Source: Mucilaginibacter glaciei (GTDB lineage Bacteria > Bacteroidota > Bacteroidia > Sphingobacteriales > Sphingobacteriaceae). From it: DNA of 64,000 bases. Of this stretch, positions 44,497 to 52,674 are shown one piece after another (the first letter of the stretch is position 1; each line of letters starts with the position of its first letter). The position numbers and the translations under genes are program-made. The notes below the pieces were generated by a model. It was given only the letters and a program-made list of their open reading frames with translations, had not been told where the DNA came from and ran no database searches. The DNA lies in NCBI RefSeq assembly GCF_014773245.1, contig NZ_JACWMX010000006.1:248001-312000 (forward strand). The letters are read 5' to 3'.

Positions 44497-44856
44497 ATGA
44501 AAAAAGCAATTTTATTAATCGCCCTGGCGGGCACAAGCTATTCCGCAATGGCCCAGAAAAAACCGAAAGCGGACTCAATGGACGTTCAAAAGCAAGAGTT
44601 TACAGTCGATCCGCAAAAGGTTTATCAGATTCCACTCACACTAAACGCCGAAGCCATTTACGCCATCACCCTTTCGGCCGACGACTGGGCGCAGGTCAAG
44701 ACAAGTCCCAAATTGTCTGGCGAACAAATTACTCGCCTGGAGCAATTGGCTATTGCGGTAAGGAAAGCGATTACCGAAATACAGCAGAACGCCATTCAAA
44801 AGGACTACGAAGCTTTTGAAGTTGCTAAAAAAGAAAGTTCTAAACCCCCTAAATAA
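44497..44856 (+). CDS. Small secreted protein after the fibre gene
   Basis: The 119-residue protein has a signal peptide (MKKAILLIALAGTSYSAMAQ) and a helical mature part (DSMDVQKQEFTVDPQKVYQI, ITRLEQLAIAVRKAITEIQQ). It could be a spanin-like or chaperone component of the lysis/fibre block. It follows the fibre gene, the second secreted product in a row. Confidence 0.6.
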   Translation: MKKAILLIALAGTSYSAMAQKKPKADSMDVQKQEFTVDPQKVYQIPLTLNAEAIYAITLSADDWAQVKTSPKLSGEQITRLEQLAIAVRKAITEIQQNAIQKDYEAFEVAKKESSKPPK

Positions 44857-44863
44857 TTTAATC

Positions 44864-45106
44864 ATGGAAAAAAAGTATACCGTTTGGGAGCGTATAACAA
44901 ATGACACTCCTTCATTTTTTAAAAAAGCCCAGGTATTCGGAGCAAGTTTAGTCGTATTGTCTATCTCTCTGGCAGAAAACCAATTAATTCCCAGCCATAT
45001 TATAACCATAATCGCCTCAATCGGTGGAACAATCGCGGCCATAGCCCAATTTGCGGTTAAGCAATATGAACCCTATAAAAACATATCGAATGACAACACT
45101 AAGTGA
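44864..45106 (+). CDS. Putative holin
   Basis: I chose ATG 44864 (MEKKYTVWERITNDTPSFFK), which removes 16 upstream residues from a longer open frame. The 80-residue product has two membrane helices (VFGASLVVLSISLAENQLI; IITIIASIGGTIAAIAQFAV) and a charged tail, as in small class II holins. It overlaps the lysozyme gene by 17 bases. Holins make the membrane lesion that releases endolysin. Confidence 0.65.
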   Translation: MEKKYTVWERITNDTPSFFKKAQVFGASLVVLSISLAENQLIPSHIITIIASIGGTIAAIAQFAVKQYEPYKNISNDNTK

Positions 45107-45560
45107 CAATGGTATTGCTGTAATCAAAAACTTCGAAGGGCTAAGACTAAAAGCGTATCAAGATACTGCGGGTATTTGGACTATTGGCTATGGATCTACC
45201 CGATACCGCTACGGCAAAACTATCAGGCGCGGGGATTACCTTGCCAACGAAGCTCAGGCACTTGCCTTACTTACCGACACTTTGACAGGGTATATGAATG
45301 CTGTTGAAAACCTTGTTAAAGTGCCCTTAAATCAAAACCAGTTTGACGCCCTTGTTTCATTCGCCTATAATGTTGGTACCGGCGCTTTGAAAAAATCAAC
45401 CCTGCTCCGCAAGTTGAATGCAGCAGATTATGAAGGCGCTGCATATCAGTTTTTGTTATGGGATAAAATAACAGAACCAAGTACCGGCAAAAAGATGATT
45501 TCTAAAACACTATCTGCCCGGCGTAAGCAAGAACGTGAACTTTTTTTAAAACCAATTTAA
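45090..45560 (+). CDS. Phage lysozyme (GH24)
   Basis: From ATG 45090 (MTTLSDNGIAVIKNFEGLRL) the 156-residue protein has the T4-lysozyme-family triad: Glu in NFEG, Asp in AYQDTAG and Thr in GYGST. YRYGKTIRRGD and the C-terminal SARRKQERELF are also typical. It degrades peptidoglycan at lysis. No signal peptide, so release depends on the holin. Confidence 0.92.
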   Translation: MTTLSDNGIAVIKNFEGLRLKAYQDTAGIWTIGYGSTRYRYGKTIRRGDYLANEAQALALLTDTLTGYMNAVENLVKVPLNQNQFDALVSFAYNVGTGALKKSTLLRKLNAADYEGAAYQFLLWDKITEPSTGKKMISKTLSARRKQERELFLKPI

Positions 45561-45565
45561 TCATC

Positions 45566-45814
45566 ATGACCACTTTTGAACATCGTGAGTTAAAGGGTAT
45601 CACTATAAAGAATATTGTGGTTACCATTATCAGCACAGCAAGTATCGTTATTTCTATAATGACCACTTATTTCGAACTTAAAAGCGATCTCCGCGATGTG
45701 CGTATGCAACAAGAAGCACAAAACAGAGTGAACGAAATCCGCCTGAGAGTTTTAGAAGGCCAGGTGGCACTTTTACAGCGCGAAGTTGAACACATAAAAA
45801 TTAAAAAAATATGA
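45566..45814 (+). CDS. Small membrane/coiled-coil protein of the lysis block
   Basis: The 82-residue protein has one membrane helix (ITIKNIVVTIISTASIVISI, about 12-31) and a following coiled coil (QEAQNRVNEIRLRVLEGQVA). The form resembles XhlA-like or inner spanin proteins. It overlaps the next gene by four bases. Confidence 0.6.
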   Translation: MTTFEHRELKGITIKNIVVTIISTASIVISIMTTYFELKSDLRDVRMQQEAQNRVNEIRLRVLEGQVALLQREVEHIKIKKI

Positions 45815-46260
45815 GTATAATATCTTTTCTAAAACGCTTCTGGCTCAATATCAAATCGCTATTTGACAGTTTTCCGTCATCTATTAAGACAGCAGTGCAT
45901 ATTGGTGTTACTGTAACAGAAAGTGTAAAATTGTTTGTCGATTCGCCGCTGGCAGATGCTTTGACAGCGATCATCCCTGGCAATATTGATGACACAATTA
46001 AACAAGCACTGAGAAAAGAGTTACCGACTATCCTAATAAATTTAAAACTGGCTGACGATTGTGGACAATTTAGAGATGCACAGCAGATAACGAAATGCGC
46101 AATACAAACTTTACAAAATTTGGATAGCAGTATTAAAAGTAGCTATTTGCACAACCTATCTGTATTGATAGCTCAATTAGCGTCAGACAGTAAGCTGTCT
46201 TGGAGCGACGGAGTTTGCATTGTTGAGTGGTACTATCAGCAGCGATATAAAAAGGCCTGA
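45811..46260 (+). CDS. Phage-end hypothetical protein
   Basis: The 149-residue protein is helical and mostly hydrophobic-amphipathic (FWLNIKSLFDSFPSSIKTAV, LADALTAIIPGNIDDTIKQA), with two cysteines near residues 90 and 102. No signal peptide. It is the last phage gene, before the tRNA-Leu. Role unknown; position suggests lysis or packaging accessory. Confidence 0.55.
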   Translation: MSIISFLKRFWLNIKSLFDSFPSSIKTAVHIGVTVTESVKLFVDSPLADALTAIIPGNIDDTIKQALRKELPTILINLKLADDCGQFRDAQQITKCAIQTLQNLDSSIKSSYLHNLSVLIAQLASDSKLSWSDGVCIVEWYYQQRYKKA

Positions 46261-46273
46261 TAAGTTAAGGTAG

Positions 46274-46357
46274 TGCCCAGGAGCGGATTCGAACCGCCAC
46301 ATCCTTACGAATGCCACCCCCTCAAGATGGTGCGTCTACCAATTTCGCCACCTGGGC
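46274..46357 (-). tRNA. tRNA-Leu (GAG)
   Basis: The 84-base gene folds as a cloverleaf with acceptor GCCCAGG/CCTGGGC, a long variable arm and anticodon GAG in loop TTGAGGG. It reads CUC/CUU. Its 3' end faces the phage. Confidence 0.95.
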
Positions 46358-46374
46358 TCTCATATAAGCAGAAC

Positions 46375-46431
46375 GTCTTAAATTAAAAACCTTAAATAAG
46401 ATATGCTTATTTAGAACTTCTAATTTAAGAC
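46375..46431. repeat. Imperfect palindrome between the tRNA-Leu genes
   Basis: The arms GTCTTAAATTA...AAATAAG and CTTATTT...TAATTTAAGAC pair at 21 of 26 positions around a 5-base centre. Confidence 0.65.
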
Positions 46432-46448
46432 GCTCATTTTTGTGGATG

Positions 46449-46532
46449 TGCCCGAAGAGAGACTCGAACTCTCAAGAGACAATTCTCAACGGCTTCTGAG
46501 ACCGCAACGTTTACCAATTTCGCCATCCGGGC
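46449..46532 (-). tRNA. tRNA-Leu (CAG)
   Basis: The 84-base gene has acceptor GCCCGGA/TTCGGGC with one wobble, a long variable arm and loop CTCAGAA with anticodon CAG. Confidence 0.94.
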
Positions 46533-46649
46533 ATTATGAGGCTGCAAATATAATTTTTTATCCTATGCTATTAAAATAAATGAAAAAATATGCAACGGCT
46601 TTGTAAAACGCCTTGTAAAAGGTAACTTCGATATACCAATTACAATTTT

Positions 46650-47084
46650 ATGATCAAAAAAGCATGTTTAGCCATCTTATTTATGGCCGTTTGTACGTTA
46701 ACTGTATCTGCCCAAAACGCTGATGCTATTTTAGGAAAATGGCTAAGTCCTACCAGCGAAGGGCAGATACAGATTTATAAAAAAGGCAGCAAGTTTTTTG
46801 GCAAATTGGTTTGGATGAAAGTGCCTGATGAGGATGGCAAACCTAAACTGGATAAGTTTAATCCTGATCCCACACTGAGATCTCGGCCTAAATTAAACCT
46901 GGAAATCCTGAAAGATTTTGTTTACGATGGCGACAATGTTTATGAAGGCGGCACTATATATGACCCTCAAAGCGGCAAAACGTATAGTTGCAAAATGACT
47001 TTAAAAGGGGATATACTTAAAGTTCGCGGATATATGGGTATCTCATTACTGGGTAGAACAGAGAACTTTAGCCGGATAAAATGA
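46650..47084 (+). CDS. DUF2147 secreted protein
   Basis: The 144-residue protein has a signal peptide (ACLAILFMAVCTLTVSAQ) and the DUF2147 pattern: ILGKWLSPTSEGQIQIYKKG, YEGGTIYDPQSGKTYSCKMT and a closing LLGRTENFSRI. It should be periplasmic. It is four bases (ATGA) from the next gene and probably cotranscribed with it. Biochemical role unknown. Confidence 0.88.
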   Translation: MIKKACLAILFMAVCTLTVSAQNADAILGKWLSPTSEGQIQIYKKGSKFFGKLVWMKVPDEDGKPKLDKFNPDPTLRSRPKLNLEILKDFVYDGDNVYEGGTIYDPQSGKTYSCKMTLKGDILKVRGYMGISLLGRTENFSRIK

Positions 47085-48088
47085 AAGTAAGTTACCTCAT
47101 TTGTTTGTGTATAATATCTTTATTGCTCCCCAGGGTTTTAACAGCGCAAACTATAACACTTGTTAATCAGAGCGCTACGAGTAGCCTAAGAGGGTTATCT
47201 GTTGTAGATAATAACATAGCTTGGGTAAGCGGCAGTAAAGGTACCGTTGGTGTTACAATAGACGCAGGAAAGACTTGGAACTGGCCGGTGGTTAAAGGTT
47301 TCGAAAAAGCCGACTTTAGGGATATTGAAGCTTTTTCTGACAAAGAGGCTGTCATCGTCAGTTCCGGCACACCGGCACTCATTTTAAAAACCATTGACGG
47401 CGGGATAAATTGGAAGCTTTGTTATCAAAATAACGACAAAGCATACTTTTTAGATGCACTTGAATTTAATGGCACAAAGCACGGGGCGGTTTTGGGCGAT
47501 CCAATAAATAATAAATTTCTAATTCTGGAGACTTTTGATGCTGGTGATACATGGGCACTTGCCAAAACCCAACCCCTTGCACTGCCCGATGAAGCGGCGT
47601 TTGCCGCCAGTGGCACTTGTTTTAGGAGAACCAAAAATACTTTCTCGTTAGTTACCGGTGGTAGTAACGCCCGCTTAGTAACTTTGGATAAAAATGTTAA
47701 AAACAATCCGGTTGCAGTAAACATCCCCATTTTACATGGTAAAGGTAGTCAGGGAGCATTCTCTATCGCTTATGGGAATAAAAAAACAATTATTGTAGGC
47801 GGCGATTATTCAAAAGATAATAGGATAGACTCTGTTGCAACCTACAGCATCAATAGTAAACCGGCTCTTGCCATACAGCAACCTGCTGGTTTTCAATCAT
47901 GTGTTGAATATTTAAATGATGATATTTTTATCGCAACAGGTACACCGGGCAGTAACATAACTTCAGATGGAGGTAAAACTTGGCGTAAAATTGATGTAAC
48001 AAGTTACAATGTTTGCCGTAAAGCGAAACGTGGTAACCTCATTTTGTTTGCTGGAGATAGAGGAAGAATAGGAATTTTTAAACTTTAG
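47081..48088 (+). CDS. Secreted beta-propeller (Ycf48/BNR-like)
   Basis: The 335-residue protein has a signal peptide (LICLCIISLLLPRVLTAQ) and repeated sialidase/BNR-type blades with Gly-x-TW motifs (DAGKTWNWPVV, DGGINWKLCY, DAGDTWALAK, DGGKTWRKIDV). These are four clear Asp-boxes. The fold is like Ycf48 photosystem assembly factor, but here it is an extracytoplasmic protein of unknown partner. It ends about 130 bases before tRNA-Lys. Confidence 0.8.
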   Translation: MKVSYLICLCIISLLLPRVLTAQTITLVNQSATSSLRGLSVVDNNIAWVSGSKGTVGVTIDAGKTWNWPVVKGFEKADFRDIEAFSDKEAVIVSSGTPALILKTIDGGINWKLCYQNNDKAYFLDALEFNGTKHGAVLGDPINNKFLILETFDAGDTWALAKTQPLALPDEAAFAASGTCFRRTKNTFSLVTGGSNARLVTLDKNVKNNPVAVNIPILHGKGSQGAFSIAYGNKKTIIVGGDYSKDNRIDSVATYSINSKPALAIQQPAGFQSCVEYLNDDIFIATGTPGSNITSDGGKTWRKIDVTSYNVCRKAKRGNLILFAGDRGRIGIFKL

Positions 48089-48218
48089 TTACTGACAATG
48101 AACACCTTATTTTATACTTTAAAATAAATTCGGAAAGGGCTTGCAGGGAATATCTGAAAATCCTATATTTGCACCACTTTAAACGGAAACGCTAGCAGCA
48201 GCGAAAAGTTAAAAAGTT

Positions 48219-48291
48219 GATTCCGTAGCTCAGCTGGTAGAGCATAACACTTTTAATGTTGGGGTCCTGGGTTCGAATCCCAGCGGGATCA
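48219..48291 (+). tRNA. tRNA-Lys (TTT)
   Basis: The 73-base gene folds with acceptor GATTCCG/CGGGATC, D-arm GCTCAGCTGGTAGAGC, loop CTTTTAA (anticodon TTT) and T-arm TGGGTTCGAATCCCA. Confidence 0.95.
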
Positions 48292-48295
48292 CTCT

Positions 48296-48338
48296 ATGGG
48301 ACAACACAGAATTTCTGGTCGTTGTCCCATTTTTTTTG
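48296..48338 (+). terminator. Terminator after tRNA-Lys
   Basis: The arms ATGGGACAAC (48296-48305) and GTTGTCCCAT (48321-48330) pair perfectly and T8 follows. It also marks the left edge of the mobilizable element. Confidence 0.9.
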
Positions 48339-48361
48339 TTCTGTAATTCCTTGTTTATCAG

Positions 48362-49813
48362 TTAAATAAAACTAAATATATCCCCTGTCTTCGCGGTTCG
48401 AACTTTCAAATCCTCAAATGTGAATTTTTCGGGGTATATCGAACCAATCAGTTTCCGTTTTCCGTAATGATCAGATTTACAATACAATGCATCAATAGAA
48501 GTAAGCTTCGCCATTGCGGAATCCAGCGTTTTCTCCACCTCGCTTACGCTCATGTTGTTAGTTCTCAACTCGCTGATCTTACTTTCGAGTGTTATGATCT
48601 CCCGATCCGCTTCCACTTTCACCGCACGGAAATCAGCGGCATCTATATCATCATTCAATAACAGTTCCCTTGCCTTGGTTACTTTGTTATTTAACGCGGT
48701 TATACGGTCTATAAACTGCTTCCTGCTGTTCCCGGTAGTTTGATGCTCGTTTTTATAAACGTCCAGTATAACCGATTTAAACAGCGCAGCGGCATCTGGA
48801 CTTAATACATAGTCTTTCAAATGTTCCTCAAATATGCTGTTAGCTTCTTCTGCCCGTGTCCTATACCCGCAGGTTGAGTTGCAGTGATAATAATGGTAAT
48901 GGGCGGTTCTTCCTTTTGACGCACTGCCAGTAAGCACCTTACCGCACTTCGGGCAGTTTATAAAGCCTTTTAAAGCTAACATATCCTGCGTTACGATCTT
49001 GGTCTTCAGTCTTCTTTTACGTCCTTCCAGCACATCCTGTACCTCGTAAAAAACGCTTGGCTTGATCAGCGGCTCATGCTGGCCGTCCACCATATAGCTT
49101 TCTTCCTCTTTTAGTTTAGGGATAACGATCTTCCCGATGTAAACCGGGTTTCGCAAAGCATGCCAGAAATTGTTCTTGCTGCATGGAAGCCCTTTTGCCT
49201 TTGCCTGTCTATAGATTTCCACCACTGTATTTTGGCCTATGCTCAATTCGTCAAACGCCCATTGCAGGACGGATGCTACCGGCTCATAGGGTACGATAGT
49301 TTTCCTTCCGCCATCTAATGTTCTGTTCTTATAGCCTACTGGTGCAGTCGCCATGTATCTGCCTTCCTTCCTTGCCCTGCGCATCCCGTAGAACACGTTT
49401 AAAGCCCGCCTGTCGTTCTCAATCTCCGGTGCTGTTAGATAGATCGCCAGCATCATCTTATTTTCAGGAACTTCCATATCAAGCGGCTGCTCGATGGCTT
49501 GTGGTTCTACTCCCAGTTTTTTTAAGGTAGCGATCATCTGGTAAGCATCAGGCGCGTTACGGCTGAAACGATCCCATTTGGTGAACAACACCAGGTCTGT
49601 CTTATTTTTCTGCTGGCGTAGGAAGCCGAGCAGCTTTGTCCATTCGGGGCGAATGAACGTTTTTGCCGAATGATCCTAAAAAATGATCTTCCGTACCGTT
49701 ATCTTATTGATCTCGCAGTATTTTACTAATACCTCTTCCTGGTTACGCTGTGAGTAACCTTTGTCGGCTTGTTCATCGGTGCTTACACGTATATATAAAT
49801 CTGCTGTTTTCAT
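48362..49813 (-). pseudogene. Serine recombinase, broken by an in-frame TAG at codon 46
   Basis: The frame begins at ATG 49813 with DLYIRVSTDEQADKGYSQRN, which carries the catalytic Ser, and continues as a large serine recombinase with the zinc-ribbon CPKCGKVLTGSASKGRTAHY (about 290) and a C-terminal coiled coil. At 49676-49678 the frame has TAG where the family usually has the Glu of EDHSAKTF. No base is missing or added elsewhere. As annotated it cannot make full-length protein without readthrough; internal starts would omit the catalytic part. Confidence 0.85.
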
Positions 49814-49829
49814 GTCTTAAAGTTCTGAT

Positions 49830-49970
49830 TTACATTAATTTAGCAAAAAAATACATCAAATCCAAGACTTCTCGCGCTTTTTTTTCATCTATTTCGACCC
49901 CTGATTTTTTGAGGATCGCTACTGCATCGGCCGAGTTTATTTTCCGCTTTTCCTTTGTTCCAGTTTCCAT
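49830..49970 (-). CDS. Small protein beside the recombinase
   Basis: The 46-residue frame runs METGTKEKRKINSADAVAIL to KAREVLDLMYFFAKLM. It has the helical form of small proteins that often accompany Bacteroidota serine recombinases. It lies 16 bases upstream of the recombinase and is intact. Confidence 0.65.
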   Translation of the reverse strand: METGTKEKRKINSADAVAILKKSGVEIDEKKAREVLDLMYFFAKLM

Positions 49971-50003
49971 TGTTTCCGATTAAGAAGCAATGATGAAGGA
50001 TTT

Positions 50004-50037
50004 GGGAGAAACCTTATGACAAGCATTTCGGTACTAC
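50004..50037. repeat. Direct repeat A, copy 1
   Basis: The core TTATGACAAGCATTTCGGTA (50014-50033) is identical to 54356-54375; flanks GGGA and AC are shared too. It is 34 bases upstream of the start of the 46-residue gene. The rest of the 49971-50322 gap shows no gene. Confidence 0.85.
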
Positions 50038-50322
50038 CGAACAATAAGCTGACGGCTTCGGGCCGGGTTGGTCTTTATTATATCTGCACTAAAAAGCAAC
50101 AATTAGTAATTAGTATTGATTTTGTTATCAGTTAAACTAATAATTTATAAGACAGAGTTATAGGAATTGATTTTTTTTCAGCCAGCTATTTGTTTCTTTT
50201 CCGCAGGTGTAACGAGGTACAAGTTATTCCTGCTTTTCAGCGAGGCTGGCGGCGTAATGAATGTAGCGTGCATACGCGTGATGTAATGAGCCGCTTGCCG
50301 CAGCTGCAATTCCCGAAGAAGG

Positions 50323-51600
50323 TTAAAGAACACTTGTCAGCTTGTGCCGCTCATAAACCCTTTTCGCTGCACCTAACAAAGCTTTTCCATTGCCCGACAA
50401 CATCACTACGTCGCTATGATTGGCCTTATACCCATCTTTATACCTTACGTTGACATAAGCGTGTTTAAGCACACCAAAAAGGGATCGGTAAAGGTGGTAG
50501 TCCAAACCGAACACGGCGGTGATATCGGTTGTAAACATTTCAATAATGGCCAGCAGCCGTGACAGGTTGTGGTTATTGATATCATAATTTAATACCGCAC
50601 GTACTAAAGTAATAAGGACACATTCCGCACTTTGAAGAAGGCAGAATAACGCAGCGTTATCCGCTTCCTGCTTTAAATGAAACTGAGCACCATTCCAAAA
50701 GTCCGTTGCCAGCTTATACCAGTGTTCCCATTGGTTTAGTGAGTTGTCATTTATAAGATCCGTCAAAGGCAAGGCAGACGGTCATAACAAATCTCCTGAT
50801 AAATATGCGGGCGAACGGGTAAGCGCAGTATTCATAAACCGGTTGCCACGCTTTAAGCCGGTAAACAGCGCGGAGGAATGATGTACCAAAGCGACTACGT
50901 TGGCTGTTTCCCTGCAACTGTCTTCTATCATCCCTGCCAGTCCCTGTGACTGCCGCTGTTCCTCGTTATCGGTCAGCACGAGCAGATAAAGTTTATTAAG
51001 AGGTGCAGCACCCAAATAGACAATTGCTTTTACCGAATTGATTTTATGAATGATGATCGATACAATGCTGCTGATCAACGCACTTTGCTTTCCCTGCAAA
51101 CCACTGTCAAGCTGGTACATCGAAACAGGGATTGCCTCCCTTTCTGCCGAAGACAGGTTAGCAGACAGCGAAAAAAGCACTTTTTCTTCCTTAACATCAT
51201 TTCTTAGTGAAGGCTTTGCTGAAGTTCTTTGGAAAATGAACCAAGCGGCATCAAATAGTTTTTGCAGGTTTTCATTTACGGTAAGCAGATCTTCCGCTTC
51301 CATAAACTCCCCGGCGGGTTTAACCGAAAGGCCATACTCCAGCCAGTCATACAAGTGTTCCCTATATTGCGGCAGGTTATACTTACCAAAGAAGGCTTCT
51401 AAAAATAGGTAAGGGTTAAGCTGCTGCTCTTTAGTGAGTGACAGGGGATAATAACTCCATGCTCTTTGTTCAAACGAAAGCGTTTCGTCCGTTACCGATA
51501 CGTCAGGCTTCCCTTTCATATCCTTTAACAGGTGTACGGCTTCGACCAGGCTTATGGTCAGCTTGTGAAAATAGAGCAGGCCTGACGGGCTACTTGCCTT
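50323..51600 (-). pseudogene. HEPN-domain protein, in-frame TGA and truncated 5' end
   Basis: Two open pieces, 50782-51600 and 50323-50772, are in the same frame, separated only by TGA at 50782-50784. The C-terminal piece is a HEPN domain: WYKLATDFWNGAQFHLKQ, ALFCLLQSAECVLITLVRAV and the HNLSRLL motif. The N-terminal piece has a conserved-looking soluble domain (LYDWLEYGLSVKPAGEFMEA) and is open to 51600 (SGLLYFHKLTISLVEAVHLL) but lacks a proper start. So the gene is cut at its 5' end against an S41 gene fragment and broken in the middle. HEPN proteins are often RNases or nucleotidyltransferase partners in mobile elements. Confidence 0.7.
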
Positions 51601-52622
51601 TTACACTGAAACAGGTAGCCGGGAACTATGCAATTGATGTATGTTTAGATAGCAAATACAACAGTATTAAAGGGCAAACACTTCTTAGTATCAACGGAAT
51701 ATCTCGTAAAGAACTGGTGCAAAAATGTGCGTTAGCAACAACCGGATTTCCCGAGCAACGCACGGCAACGGCACTCCGGCAGTTTGGTTATTTATATCCT
51801 TGGGCATCCAAATTAAAAACAACCTTTTTACTAAAAACTAACAATGGAAAATCGTTCAATATTACCGGGATAACACTAAAAGAATGGGATAATTATTTAG
51901 CGATTAAAGCTAATAAGGCAGATTGTGAAGAACGATTTTCCTATACACGACATAATGACGCCGGTTACATTAATGCATGTTCTTTTGACGTAAAGCCGAA
52001 AGGTAAATATAGCTTAGATTCTATCAAACATAAGATTGACGGTATTTTCAGGCAGATCAAACAAGATGGAGTGAATAAGTTGGTGATTGACATAAGCCAT
52101 AATGAAGGTGGCAATTCATCTGTCGGCGACTATCTTATAAGTTATATATATGGCAAACCATATATGGATTATCAAACCAATTGGAAAAGAAGTGACGAAT
52201 ATTTGCAACTGTTGAAGTCTTGGGGTATAGAAAATCCAAGCTACGCAGCTGAACCTGTGGGAAAAGTATTACGCTACCCATCTGAACAAGTAAATCCGGA
52301 GATTGTGCCAAATACGTTTTCAGGTAAGGTGATAATTGTCATAGGCCCAGCAACTTTTTCGAGCGCACTATCCTTTGCAACATTGATCAGGGATAATCAT
52401 ATAGCTAAATTAATTGGCCAGACTCCTGTCAACGGACATCCTAACGGATTCGGTGAAATGTATTATACTAATTTGCCACACACACAGATATTTGTTCGTT
52501 TTGGGGTAAAAGAACATATCAGACCGGCTGGTAAAATTAGTGACAATAATCTTAGACCGGATGTCGCCCTTACAGAATCACAAATGATGGATATTGATAA
52601 ACTGGTTCGACAAAACTACTAA
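51588..52622 (+). pseudogene. S41-family peptidase, N-terminally truncated
   Basis: The frame enters a recognisable S41 protein at Gly-Tyr-Leu-Pro (51588) and covers the C-terminal 345 residues. Visible are LLSINGISRKELVQK (PDZ-like edge), the catalytic region KLVIDISHNEGGNSSVGDYL and the Ser loop VIVIGPATFSSALSFATLI. The signal peptide and first domain are absent; upstream bases belong to the opposite HEPN frame. A longer frame from 51438 is open but its first 50 residues are artefactual. The gene is a fragment brought into the element. Confidence 0.7.
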
Positions 52623-52674
52623 TCTATAAACCATTCGCAAATCGCGAATTAGTCGATTTGGGTTGCACATTTGT

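Larger units (their letters stand above)
18817..46260 (+). mobile_element. Tailed-phage element without integrase (defective prophage or GTA-like)
   Basis: The region codes for terminase, tail assembly, tape measure, head protease, capsid, portal, fibre and lysis proteins, nearly all on the plus strand. Tail genes precede the head genes. I find no integrase, transposase, replication, repressor or excision gene. It ends 13 bases from the 3' end of a tRNA-Leu gene, a common phage attachment position, but no copy of that tRNA end is visible at the left side. Long tape measure and tube genes suggest a siphovirus-like particle. Confidence 0.85.

Noticed and set aside
50190..50453. Plus-strand open frame over the HEPN gene 3' end
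   Set aside because: Cys/Arg/His-rich shadow composition and overlap with a recognisable domain on the other strand.
51438..51587. N-terminal 50 codons of the S41 frame from ATG 51438
   Set aside because: It is antisense to the HEPN gene and has no signal peptide or S41 similarity; the real peptidase similarity begins at 51588.
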